Part shown: piece after piece, positions 13,701 to 18,972 of the stretch
Numbering within the stretch: the stretch's first letter is position 1
Layout: each line of letters begins with the position of its first letter
Assembly: GCA_905397405.1 (NCBI GenBank)
Contig: CAJPVJ010000582.1
Location: 2,773 to 22,776 of the forward strand
Direction of reading: 5' to 3'
Length of the DNA stretch: 20,004 nucleotides
Source: Oppiella nova
Lineage: Eukaryota; Arthropoda; Arachnida; Sarcoptiformes; Oppiidae
The notes under the pieces: generated by a model
Seen by the model: the letters and a program-made list of their open reading frames with translations, nothing else
The model's database searches: none
What the model was told of the DNA's origin: nothing
Position numbers and translations under genes: made by a program

Positions 13701-16700
13701 ACGTACTGTTGGTCAGGATATGGAGATTCAGTTTATGTTTGGATGATAACTGGTCCTATGATCACGGCTATCGGGGTAATATTGCATATAATATTAATTC
13801 TAATATACAGAGCATAGTTGCCAGGTATTTCCAAAACCACTTAACCTTTAATACATATACAATAATTTGGATGATAACTGGTCCTATGATCACGGCTATC
13901 GGGGTAATATTACATATAATATTAATTCTAATATACAGAGCATAGTTGCCAGGTATTTCCAAAACCACTTAACCTTTAATACATATACAATACAGTACAT
14001 GAATATACTGTACAGTACGAGCAGTATGTATTACTATACATACTTGTATTCATAATCAAGTGGTTCTGGAAATACCTGGTTCATATCATTTTTAAATATT
14101 ACTTAATAAATCAATTTACTACTTTCTGTGATTTACAATTATATTAATAATTCTTACATACATATTAATTGTTTGAAAATATTTTAAATATTCTCTAATA
14201 AATATAATAATTTATTTGAAAAAAACGTCTTAAACAAATACAAATTATTCTTAAAAACAAATCAACTTCCTTAACAAGGTGATAAATATTTACAGAACTT
14301 ATATTTTTTAGGTAAACCATTGAACAATTTTGAGGCAAAAATGAAAAATTATTATCACATACAAATTTATATAAATTTTATTTACATAATACATCATTTC
14401 TTATAGTCTCATAGAAAACAATAACAGAATTATATTTGTCTTTATATTCATTTAATTTAAATATTTTTGAATAAAAATTTTAAAATCTGTAATTTTCGAT
14501 GCTTTTCAAATGAATTGATTTTTAAATATTTAAAATATGAATTGAATATCATATCATAATATCATTCTTTTTAATTAATGCTATATTTCAGGTCAACTGT
14601 ATATTTCTAATCAATATAATCAGAATCTTAATAACAAAACTTAGACTTACAGTGACTGTCGAAATGACACAAATTCGGTAAGAATTCATTTTATTATATT
14701 TATTTTAACTTCTAATCTAAAACAGGAAATTAAAAAATCATACATTTTCCACTTTACAGTTGAAATGAATTTCTTAAAATTAAATAATGTATTAATGCCT
14801 GTATTTATATTATCTCAGTTTCAATATTTACTAAAATTCATTCTTAATTTGCATTAGTTATGAAATTTGTAGTCCCAAGTTATTGAAATATTACAATAAT
14901 TTCTTATAAGTTACAACATGCAACATACATTATGGTTATTAATATAAATACATTTAGCAAGATAGTACAGAGCATTTTGCATATAAGTTCGGAGGATTTT
15001 AAAATTTAATAGCATTTTTATTTTAAGGAATAAATAACTTATTTAGCTATCAAATGATAGATTACTTATTAGAGTTTATATTAAAAAAGAAATCAAGTAA
15101 AAATAAATAACGATAACAAAATCAGAAATGTTGAAAGTTATGACTACCTAAAAATACTTTCCAGTCTATGTGCCATTTGTGCTATAAGTCATTCAATAGC
15201 ATTCACTCTTAAAATATCAAAATTATTAAATATTGAAAATGGAATAAATTTAACTCCAAATATCATATTGATATTATGATTTAATACTCACTTAATGTAA
15301 ATTTTATGTATTTGGTAACTTTTAACCAAATACGTATGATATATGAGCCAATATATTTTTAAAAATCGTGGAAAATAATAAAACATGAGTTCGGTAAACT
15401 GCGGGTGACCAAAATGAGGAGGGTATTATTTGAACAGTTATATGGGTTTTATTTTAAAGCTTATATACTGGGTCAACATAAAAAATTATTAAACATTTTT
15501 AAAAAGTAATAATTATAAATAATTTTAAGTTAAATAAGGCCTCCGAACTTATATGCAAAATGCTCTGTAGAGTACGTCAAAATCGGTTTGATTAAGAATT
15601 AATGCTGTTTTAAACCAATCTATTAAGAATTTATTTATTTTTCAAAACATACTGCACTCATCGATTGTACTCACTTATTCACTTATTTATTATTAAAAGA
15701 ATATTTTACATATTAGTATTTGTAACAATAAAACTTTAATTTTGTATCATTTATTATTAAATATTAAAAAATAAACTAATAGTTATCTTTGAGTTTGTTT
15801 TTTAAATAAATAAATGATTATTAAAAGAATATTTTACATATTAGTATTTGTAACAATAAAACTTTAATTTTGTATCATTTATTATTAAATATTAAAAAAT
15901 AAACTAATAGTTATCTTTGAGTTTGTTTTTTAAATAAATAAATGATCAACAAATTGTTTGTGTATTGTTTATTTAAAAAGGAGCACTTCAACTCCGATAC
16001 AATATGTCTGCATAGTATTCAAAGCAATTTGTATTAATCTTATATTACTCATAGAGTTAAAATGCTCCATTTATATAATATAAACGATAGACATTTATAA
16101 AAATTATCCCATCTTTCTAATCCCGGGGCATTCATTTAGTGTATGCATTTTTTGACGTAGGTACTCCATTTTATTTCTATATGTAATTATAATTTTACAA
16201 TTTTTTGTTTAATATTTAACATTAGTTTTGGTTTTTATTAAACATTTTATTAAAACAAATCAAATTATTATTATTATTATTAGAAAAGCCATGAAAGCGA
16301 CTGCACTTTTATTTCCACTTTTAGGTAATTGTATAATTGATAAATGAAAGCACCTTTAATTAGTCCAAATTAAATGAAAATAATTGTAATGTTAGGAATT
16401 TCTCATCTATTGTTTTGCTTTAATCCCGGAGACAATGGACAGTTAGAAAGTGTTTATATGATAACCAACGCTTTTCTTCAGTCATCTCAGGTATAACCAA
16501 ATGTTTAATTATTTGAATACAACCTTTACTTTATAATTAATCGTCTACATGCATAAAAGGGTTATTTATTTTTGAATTCAAACTGTATGCATAACATAAT
16601 CATTGCACTTATAGTATCTAGTATTGTTTATTACTCTGAGAAATGCCATGATTATGTTATGTATACAGTTTGCATTAAAAAATATATAACCCTTTTAAGC

Positions 16701-17338
16701 ACCCAGTGGATCAATTGTATTCATATAATTATTATATCATCAGTACCGTATAACTTTATTTATACTATATTAACTTACTAGTGAAATAATGATCTTGTTA
16801 ATTGGGATTTACAATCAATCCCAATTATATTATGAGAATCCATAAACAATTAAAGATTTATTATACTTTCATATTGATATCACAGTATTACTATTACCAG
16901 TATTATTATTATTAAATGAATAATCAATTGAATGTTGAGAGCATAATATGATGGAAGAATGAAATATAATATAAAAAGTGCTAATTTCAGGGCATTTTCG
17001 TGTCGGTGTTGTACTGTTTCCTCAACACTGAGGTGCAAACAGTTGTCCGAAACGTATACTTAAGGGCATCGATGAGGAGGAGCGCCAATCCTAACCTTAA
17101 GTTCAGTTTTGTGGCACACAATCCAAGTAATAGACGCATGAGATTCCTGTCCCAAACCTCAGCTTCTTTTGTGTCTAACTGGGAATCAGGTCCTCATCAC
17201 CCGTCAGACAAAACTGTTCACAAACAGTGCCAAGGGTTGGACCTCGAAATGGACCAAATGGACCAAAATAGTGATCACATTGACCACAATGACCACAATG
17301 GCCATAATGACCATCACATACAACACTCAACACAATAG
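660..17338 (+). CDS. DH44R: Class B1 (secretin-family) GPCR, CRF/diuretic hormone 44 receptor-like; 11 coding exons, 461 aa
   Basis: Joining 660-726, 3712-3849, 8514-8605, 8840-8946, 11728-11851, 11924-12080, 13645-13775, 14592-14677, 16284-16324, 16396-16490 and 16991-17338 gives one open frame with GT..AG introns. The product is a plasma-membrane peptide-hormone receptor of the family that usually couples to Gs/cAMP. Residues 8-93 form the hormone-receptor domain with all six cysteines (8, 26, 35, 49, 76, 93) and the signature FCWPP. TM1 is about 104-134, TM2 145-168, TM3 about 180-206 with WMFIEG, TM4 about 230-246, TM5 about 260-285, TM6 about 302-322 and TM7 about 335-358. Cys180 and Cys250 are the expected TM3-ECL2 disulfide. 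RECSSNGSW, GPM, RILITKLR and NPGDN resemble vertebrate CRF receptors and insect DH44 receptors, so a diuretic or stress-peptide receptor is my preferred call. PDF and DH31 receptors are the alternatives. No signal peptide is visible before Cys8, so an upstream exon may be missing. Class call about 0.95, subfamily about 0.65. Confidence 0.85.
727..3711 (+). other. Intron 1 of the receptor gene (phase 1)
   Basis: A 2985-base AT-rich intron from gtaagt to tttgcag. I see no gene in it. A slightly richer patch at about 3017-3150 has a 12-bp palindrome (ctacctaggtag) and a short inverted pair cctctac/gtagagg at about 3019-3025 and 3116-3122, too little to name an element. Confidence 0.7.
3712..3849 (+). 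CDS. Receptor exon 2: core of hormone-receptor domain
   Basis: A phase 1-1 exon coding residues 23-68 after tttgcag and before C|GTATGT. It carries LWCPTFWDNVFCWPPT and RSC, that is Cys26, Cys35 and Cys49 and the conserved Trp-Asp and Cys-Trp-Pro of the class B ectodomain. Its G+C is clearly above the flanks. A longer open frame at 3655-3885 overlaps it but is in another frame and is spurious. Confidence 0.9.
4694..4888. mobile_element. Tc1/mariner-type foldback MITE, almost entirely hairpin
   Basis: Two arms of about 92 bases (4694-4785 and 4797-4888) are reverse complements with few mismatches, around an 11-base loop. The right terminus reads CACTG followed by TA, and the left is TA followed by TAGTATATTTC. 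This fits TIRs starting CAGTG/TAGTA with a TA target duplication (4692-4693, 4889-4890). About 48 central bases of each arm are near identical (tgtttactgtatgaaggagg and on). It has no coding capacity, so it must rely on a transposase elsewhere. Confidence 0.8.
5454..5459 (-). terminator. Candidate polyadenylation signal of the nested gene
   Basis: TTTATT on the + strand is AATAAA on the minus strand, about 215 bases after the stop codon at 5675-5677. Such hexamers are common by chance in AT-rich DNA, so this is only a candidate. Confidence 0.3.
5508..5531. repeat. AAT trinucleotide microsatellite, 8 units
   Basis: Eight perfect AAT units in receptor intron 2, downstream of the nested minus-strand gene and between its stop codon and the candidate AATAAA, so probably in its 3' untranslated region. 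Confidence 0.85.
5675..6949 (-). CDS. Nested intronless gene: type I membrane protein with one FN3-like domain, 424 aa
   Basis: By far the longest open frame in the window, in a locally G+C-richer stretch. Residues 1-20 are a hydrophobic signal peptide (MFCLKLLLCYIMLY...). Residues 33-48 are an Asn/Thr/Ser low-complexity run. Residues about 88-219 look like a fibronectin type III domain: IHIKWKF as strand B with Trp106, and the tyrosine-corner motif GLKPSTPYELCI at 174-185. Cys184 and Cys212 may pair, and Asn94, Asn155 and Asn165 are glycosylation sequons. Residues about 225-247 are a TM helix, followed by CCCRR and a basic, Ser/Thr-rich cytoplasmic tail of about 175 residues. The fold suggests a cell-surface adhesion or receptor-like protein, but I do not recognise an orthologue. 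It sits wholly inside intron 2 of the receptor on the opposite strand. TAA ends it at 5675, and the hydrophobic leader supports the ATG at 6949. Confidence 0.85.
   Translation of the reverse strand: MFCLKLLLCYIMLYNTCVVGMSFTAQYEHYDTNNNTNTNTNTNSNSDSKPAIDAIDETGGPRVSGLTGLTAAVSIQINDPKPRHIHKLQTLLLNITLLTTSIHIKWKFVVITRTRIKRLSTIASVQRQRRSLEWVIKLRQYTTLNVNVYHVRDHNNSIDDIHVHNQTYDYSIKGLKPSTPYELCIHSNHAITDDMHSMVNSWPEGQKAHMICKEIMTSAVSGQPVANIAMASAISSASTTLVIVIMFCCCRRTRTSTHTRPTTTSTDNTCRYQSIWKCLRRSPQRSSYRSESCMSGRDSKLQTTGLILNPVVNSVNTEDFYINANDIKCIKRSNIKVFTKKSKPLLKPLETDPGHKIRNNITTTSMFTKRYARPYSWPLGTTNTPHTHPTTQSNAHITANNKLWFQSLSSSVDINTNQSNIDFV
7121..7128 (-). promoter_or_regulatory. Possible TATA box of the nested gene
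   Basis: On the minus strand this reads GATATAAAT, about 170 bases upstream of the nested gene's ATG. Nothing else in the flank supports it, and TATA-like words are frequent in this AT-rich DNA. Confidence 0.2.
7755..7790. repeat. TC dinucleotide microsatellite, 18 units
   Basis: An uninterrupted 36-base TC run, likely polymorphic in length. Confidence 0.95.
8514..8605 (+). CDS. Receptor exon 3: end of hormone-receptor domain
   Basis: Codes residues 69-99 including YRECSSNGSW and the last two cysteines (76, 93), with sequons at Asn79 and Asn86, ending CCG|GTAAGT in phase 0. The acceptor chosen is gaatggtag|AG at 8513, because an in-frame TGA lies just upstream and the frame keeps Ala-Tyr-Arg before the cysteine, as family members do. 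A second AG at 8528-8529 would keep the frame but remove five residues. Confidence 0.8.
8649..8764. repeat. Foldback element filling intron 3
   Basis: Arms of 25 bases (8649-8673 and 8740-8764) are reverse complements with one mismatch, around a 66-base loop, with further tactgtac/gtacagta pairing just outside. It occupies half of the 234-base intron 3 (8606-8839). No clear target duplication is seen, so MITE origin is probable but unproven. Confidence 0.6.
8840..8946 (+). CDS. Receptor exon 4: transmembrane segment 1
   Basis: After aatcatag, residues 100-134 read VVVPMAHLFVGYILFIFSIL and on to FIFYYF, a single uninterrupted hydrophobic helix. The exon ends AA|GTAAGT in phase 2. Position and spacing after Cys93 fit TM1 of a class B receptor. 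Confidence 0.85.
8947..11727 (+). other. Intron 4 of the receptor gene (phase 2)
   Basis: A 2781-base AT-rich intron. It has an imperfect hairpin at about 9541-9626 (caaacgcaa paired with ttgcgtttg), the small MITE at 11267-11457, and from 10233 onward the left arm of the long inverted repeat. No gene is supported. Confidence 0.65.
11267..11457. mobile_element. Tc1/mariner-type MITE, 191 bp, in intron 4
   Basis: Termini CAGTCAAAAA and TTTTTGACTG are flanked by TA on both sides (11265-11266, 11458-11459). The arms stay complementary, with gaps, for about 60 bases: left aattctaatgcccat pairs with right atgggtattagaatt. The 73-codon open frame here is just the element. The same element is present in the other arm of the long inverted repeat at 18781-18972, so insertion predates the split of the two copies. 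Confidence 0.75.
11728..11851 (+). CDS. Receptor exon 5: intracellular loop 1 and TM2
   Basis: After ttgacag, residues 136-176 start SLMCSRLRVHRNLVIALIIH, with the conserved TM2 His-Arg-Asn, and continue through a hydrophobic helix to SLPPIFSVSSYRDI. The donor ATT|GTAAAC is weaker than consensus but is the only one that leads in phase 0 to exon 6, 72 bases on. Confidence 0.9.
11924..12080 (+). CDS. Receptor exon 6: TM3 and start of TM4
   Basis: Residues 177-228 contain the TM3 disulfide cysteine (ELLCK, Cys180) and the hallmark NWMFIEGLLLH of class B TM3, then an ICL2 ending KLYYCIGWG. Acceptor tcatag, donor GGTTGGG|GTGAGT, phase 1. Confidence 0.93.
12175..12334. repeat. Foldback element in intron 6
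   Basis: caaaccacta...tggatgagttgt at 12175-12199 pairs, with a small gap, with acaactcatcca...tagtgggtttg at 12301-12333. The target duplication is unclear. Confidence 0.5.
12571..12917. repeat. Direct repeat copy A (blocks 1+2 contiguous)
   Basis: Block 1 (12571-12757) recurs at 12918-13104 with a single visible substitution. Block 2 (12758-12918) recurs at 13387-13549 with a 2-base indel. Copy A has the blocks contiguous. Confidence 0.92.
12918..13549. repeat. Direct repeat copy B, split by about 282 extra bases
   Basis: Block 1 ends at 13104 and block 2 starts at 13387. The 282 bases between have no counterpart in copy A. TAAT occurs at both junctions, which fits either an insertion with a 4-base target duplication or a microhomology deletion in copy A. 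The extra bases show no terminal inverted repeat. Confidence 0.88.
13645..13775 (+). CDS. Receptor exon 7: TM4, ECL2 and TM5
   Basis: Starts after atttag, completing GWG with LPFLIIITWTITMSH (TM4), then PTYCWSGYGDS with Cys250-Trp251 (ECL2) and VWMITGPMITAIG (TM5). It ends GGG|GTAATA in phase 0. Read-through reaches TAG after 13 further codons, so the donor must be used. The open frame at 13670-13945 is a shifted shadow of this exon. Confidence 0.92.
13738..13992. repeat. Two-copy 128-bp tandem duplication spanning the exon 7 donor
   Basis: 13738-13864 and 13866-13992 match over 127 bases with one difference (gcatata/acatata). Each copy contains the last 38 exon bases, the GGG|GTAATA donor and the start of intron 7, ending inside the small foldback element. 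Only the first donor keeps the reading frame, because copy 1 intron sequence has an in-frame TAG. Confidence 0.95.
13949..14079. mobile_element. Small MITE-like element in intron 7
   Basis: 22-base ends ccaggtatttccaaaaccac and its complement (14058-14079, one mismatch) enclose 131 bases. An extra left end at 13821 comes from the tandem duplication, which must therefore be younger than the insertion. No target duplication is obvious. Confidence 0.6.
14080..14591 (+). other. Remainder of intron 7
   Basis: Plain AT-rich intron sequence up to the acceptor atatttcag. No further feature seen. Confidence 0.7.
14592..14677 (+). CDS. Receptor exon 8: end of TM5 and intracellular loop 3
   Basis: VNCIFLINIIRILITKLR followed by LTVTVEMTQI and a split Arg (CG|GTAAGA). 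The Asn-x-x-Phe-Leu and RIL-TKLR motifs, and Glu/Gln-rich ICL3, are classic for class B receptors and close to the CRF receptor pattern. Confidence 0.93.
14968..15567. mobile_element. Tc1/mariner-type non-autonomous transposon, 600 bp
   Basis: Perfect 28-base terminal inverted repeats begin CAGAGCATTTTGCATATAAG and end with its complement, with TA on each side (14966-14967, 15568-15569). The interior has no transposase reading frame. The TA duplication and CAG start fit the Tc1/mariner superfamily. Confidence 0.85.
15689..15946. repeat. Two-copy 128-bp tandem duplication in intron 8
   Basis: 15689-15818 equals 15817-15946 with no visible difference and a 2-base shared junction. The period is 128, the same as the duplication over exon 7. 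Confidence 0.95.
16284..16324 (+). CDS. Receptor exon 9: 41-bp exon of TM6
   Basis: Completes Arg301 and codes KAMKATALLFPLL, with a split Gly, giving the RKAxKAT...PLLG signature of TM6. The acceptor lies in a TTA/ATT repeat (16264-16282) and the donor is TTAG|GTAATT. Splicing is certain from the protein motif despite the tiny size. Confidence 0.9.
16396..16490 (+). CDS. Receptor exon 10: end of TM6, ECL3 and most of TM7
   Basis: After the 71-base intron 9 (acceptor tgttag), codes GISHLLFCFNPGDN then QLESVYMITNAFLQSSQ, ending CAG|GTATAA in phase 0. LF-x-x-NPGD is the CRF-receptor-like end of TM6, and QSSQ precedes the conserved Gly of TM7. Confidence 0.93.
16491..16990 (+). other. Intron 10 of the receptor gene (phase 0)
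   Basis: Contains the foldback element at 16555-16696 and a 10-bp stem, 7-base loop hairpin at 16800-16826 (aattgggatt/aatcccaatt). No gene. Confidence 0.7.
16555..16696. mobile_element. MITE-like foldback element in intron 10
   Basis: Arms 16555-16607 and 16644-16696 are reverse complements with several mismatches (left aaactgtatgcataacataa pairs with right ttatgttatgtatacagttt). Ends aaaaggg/ccctttt, loop 36 bases. Target duplication uncertain (TA or TTAA-like). Confidence 0.65.
16991..17338 (+). CDS. Receptor exon 11: end of TM7, helix 8 and cytoplasmic tail
   Basis: GIFVSVLYCFLNTEVQTVVR ends TM7 and forms helix 8. The tail runs to TAG at 17336, about 95 residues. It has a basic patch (RASMRRS), Ser/Thr sites that could serve arrestin binding, and at residues 433-455 a repeat of Asp, His, Asn and Gln built from 9-base GACCACAAT-like units. 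Acceptor aatttcag. Confidence 0.93.
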   Translation, partial: GIFVSVLYCFLNTEVQTVVRNVYLRASMRRSANPNLKFSFVAHNPSNRRMRFLSQTSASFVSNWESGPHHPSDKTVHKQCQGLDLEMDQMDQNSDHIDHNDHNGHNDHHIQHSTQ

Positions 17339-18377
17339 TTGTTTAATTGTCTCACACGTGGACCAATTGTTTTCACTTACATTGACGTATATTTTAAACA
17401 TTTCTTTATTTATTTATTTGATTGCCATTTAGTAAACTATTTAAGCGTTGAAAACAGACCACATATACTGTATACAACCAAATATAATTGTAAGTAATAT
17501 TGTTTGCTAACACTATTTAAATTCCAAAATCCTTATTACTGTTATGTCATAATGAATTGAATTGTAAAAATGTTTATATAATAATGCAAGTGTTAAGATT
17601 TTGAATGTACTAGTAATTGAATAATTTTATACTTTTTTAAAGATCAATTGTGTCAGGACAGGTTTTGTTTTGTCTCCCATTAGTCATCAATTCTTTGATC
17701 ATTTATAAATTAAAGTTTATTTTATCATATTAATTATAATAATAAATAATTATTTTAAACAATTATATTTATTTATAAAAATATTGACATTTTACATTTA
17801 TGTAAAACCTAATTTTTAATTTTAAGAATATTTATAATGTCTAATTATAAATTATAAAACTAAATAATATTTTTTATAACCTCTAAAAAACACTAAGTTT
17901 TGTATTTAGTGTATGATGCAATGCAATGCAATACAAATGCAATTAACTTATCACTTAATTAATTAATCTTATTGTTTTACACCTTTACCTGTAAAAATAA
18001 AATTCATAGGAAATATTGATTTGCAGAATAGAGGGTTTGTTGTTCTTTGTACACTGTTTGTGTCAGCAAATGATTTTTAGTATTTTGAAAGATCTTTCGA
18101 ACTCTGCTGAGAGAACCCAAATACATTGACCCATTGCTGAGATAACTACCCCTAAAAATGACAATTTTTACATTTAGGGAATTTTTAAAAATCAACGGAG
18201 TAAAATTTCGACAAATCCAGAAATAACTTTTCTAGGAATGACCTCGCGCATCATTTCCAAAAATCAGAACTTTAATATCTCTTATATTTTTTGTGATCTC
18301 AACATCCCATTCCTCATACCGTTCCCTTCACATCTGGATGGAAAGGGTCATATGGTTGTAATGGTCCCTAAAAACAA
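17339..18377. other. 3' untranslated and intergenic region up to the ambiguous base
   Basis: Begins with the receptor 3' untranslated region. A short ATGCA tandem lies at about 17914-17933. From about 18010 to 18377 the sequence is less AT-biased than its flank, but neither strand gives a convincing protein: the 63-codon minus frame (18004-18195) resembles nothing I know. It could be part of a transposable element or of a neighbouring gene. Confidence 0.5.
17741..17746 (+). terminator. Candidate polyadenylation signal of the receptor gene
   Basis: AATAAA about 400 bases after the stop, preceded by ATTAAA at 17709-17714. In this base composition either could be chance. Confidence 0.35.
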
Positions 18378-18378
18378 N
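18378..18378. other. Single ambiguous base (N) at the inverted-repeat boundary
   Basis: The only non-ACGT base in the window. Sequence to its right immediately becomes the reverse complement of 11861 and lower positions. Sequence to its left does not match. This is what a contig join or minimal gap looks like. Confidence 0.9.
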
Positions 18379-18388
18379 ATTAGTTTAC

Positions 18389-18512
18389 AATATCTCTATA
18401 CGAAGAGACGCTGAAAATTGGAGGCAAACTAATGACAATCAGTAGTATTGAGTGTATTATGAGTGCAATGACTAGATTGCGGTGAACTCGTAGTCGCGAA
18501 CACATCAGGGAT
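18389..18512 (-). CDS. Second copy of receptor exon 5 (partial gene copy)
   Basis: 124 bases matching 11728-11851 on the opposite strand, with intact acceptor ttgacag and donor GTAAAC. The one difference is CTA to CTG, a silent change in Leu137, so the encoded loop 1/TM2 segment is identical. Flanking intron is visibly more diverged, so the exon has been under selection: either an allele of the same gene or a recently duplicated working gene. The rest of this copy would lie beyond the window end, and nothing 3' of it is present left of the N. Confidence 0.85.
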
Positions 18513-18780
18513 CTGTCAATACAAACAATTCATTATTTTTATACATTTCATATACTGTACTCAAGTATTCAATACATTTAGTATCTAACATTTTATTAAA
18601 ATTACATTTAATAGAAAAGGAATCTAATCAATTGGTATTCTTATAATAACAATAAAATTTTGATTTATAGCTTATACTATAATGCATTAACATATCATAT
18701 TCATTCAATTCGTCATAAAATTAAAATATTTACCAAATAAAAATTTTTCAAAACTTATTTGGTAGACAAATTACTGTGTA

Positions 18781-18972
18781 CAGTCAAAAAGCTAATTTGA
18801 ATACACATAAATTCTAATACCCATTTAGACAGTGTATCACACTTTTTATTTTGATTCATAATTGTAGACTTATTAATTATTGCTATAATAATAATTACAA
18901 AGAGTGTGATTGACTGACTAAAATTATGGGCATTAGAATTGATGTGTTTCACAAATGAGCTTTTTTTGACTG
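18781..18972. mobile_element. Second copy of the intron 4 Tc1/mariner-type MITE
   Basis: CAGTCAAAAA...TTTTTGACTG, flanked by TA (18779-18780, 18973-18974), orthologous in position to 11267-11457 within the inverted repeat. One base longer than its partner. Confidence 0.75.

Larger units (their letters stand above)
14678..16283 (+). other. Intron 8 of the receptor gene (phase 2)
   Basis: No gene. Holds the 600-bp TIR element (14968-15567) and a 128-bp tandem duplication (15689-15946). The final 20 bases are an ATT microsatellite that forms the acceptor of exon 9. Confidence 0.7.

Noticed and set aside
13670-13945. 91-codon open frame over exon 7
   Set aside because: Wrong frame relative to the TM4-TM5 coding frame and reads through the tandem duplication.
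660-17338. Calling the receptor a PDF or DH31 receptor
   Set aside because: The GPM, NPGDN and RECxxNGSW motifs fit CRF/DH44 receptors better; kept only as alternatives until a phylogeny is made.
18004-18195. 63-codon minus strand frame
   Set aside because: No family resemblance, no good splice signals, and located in a possible repeat fragment.
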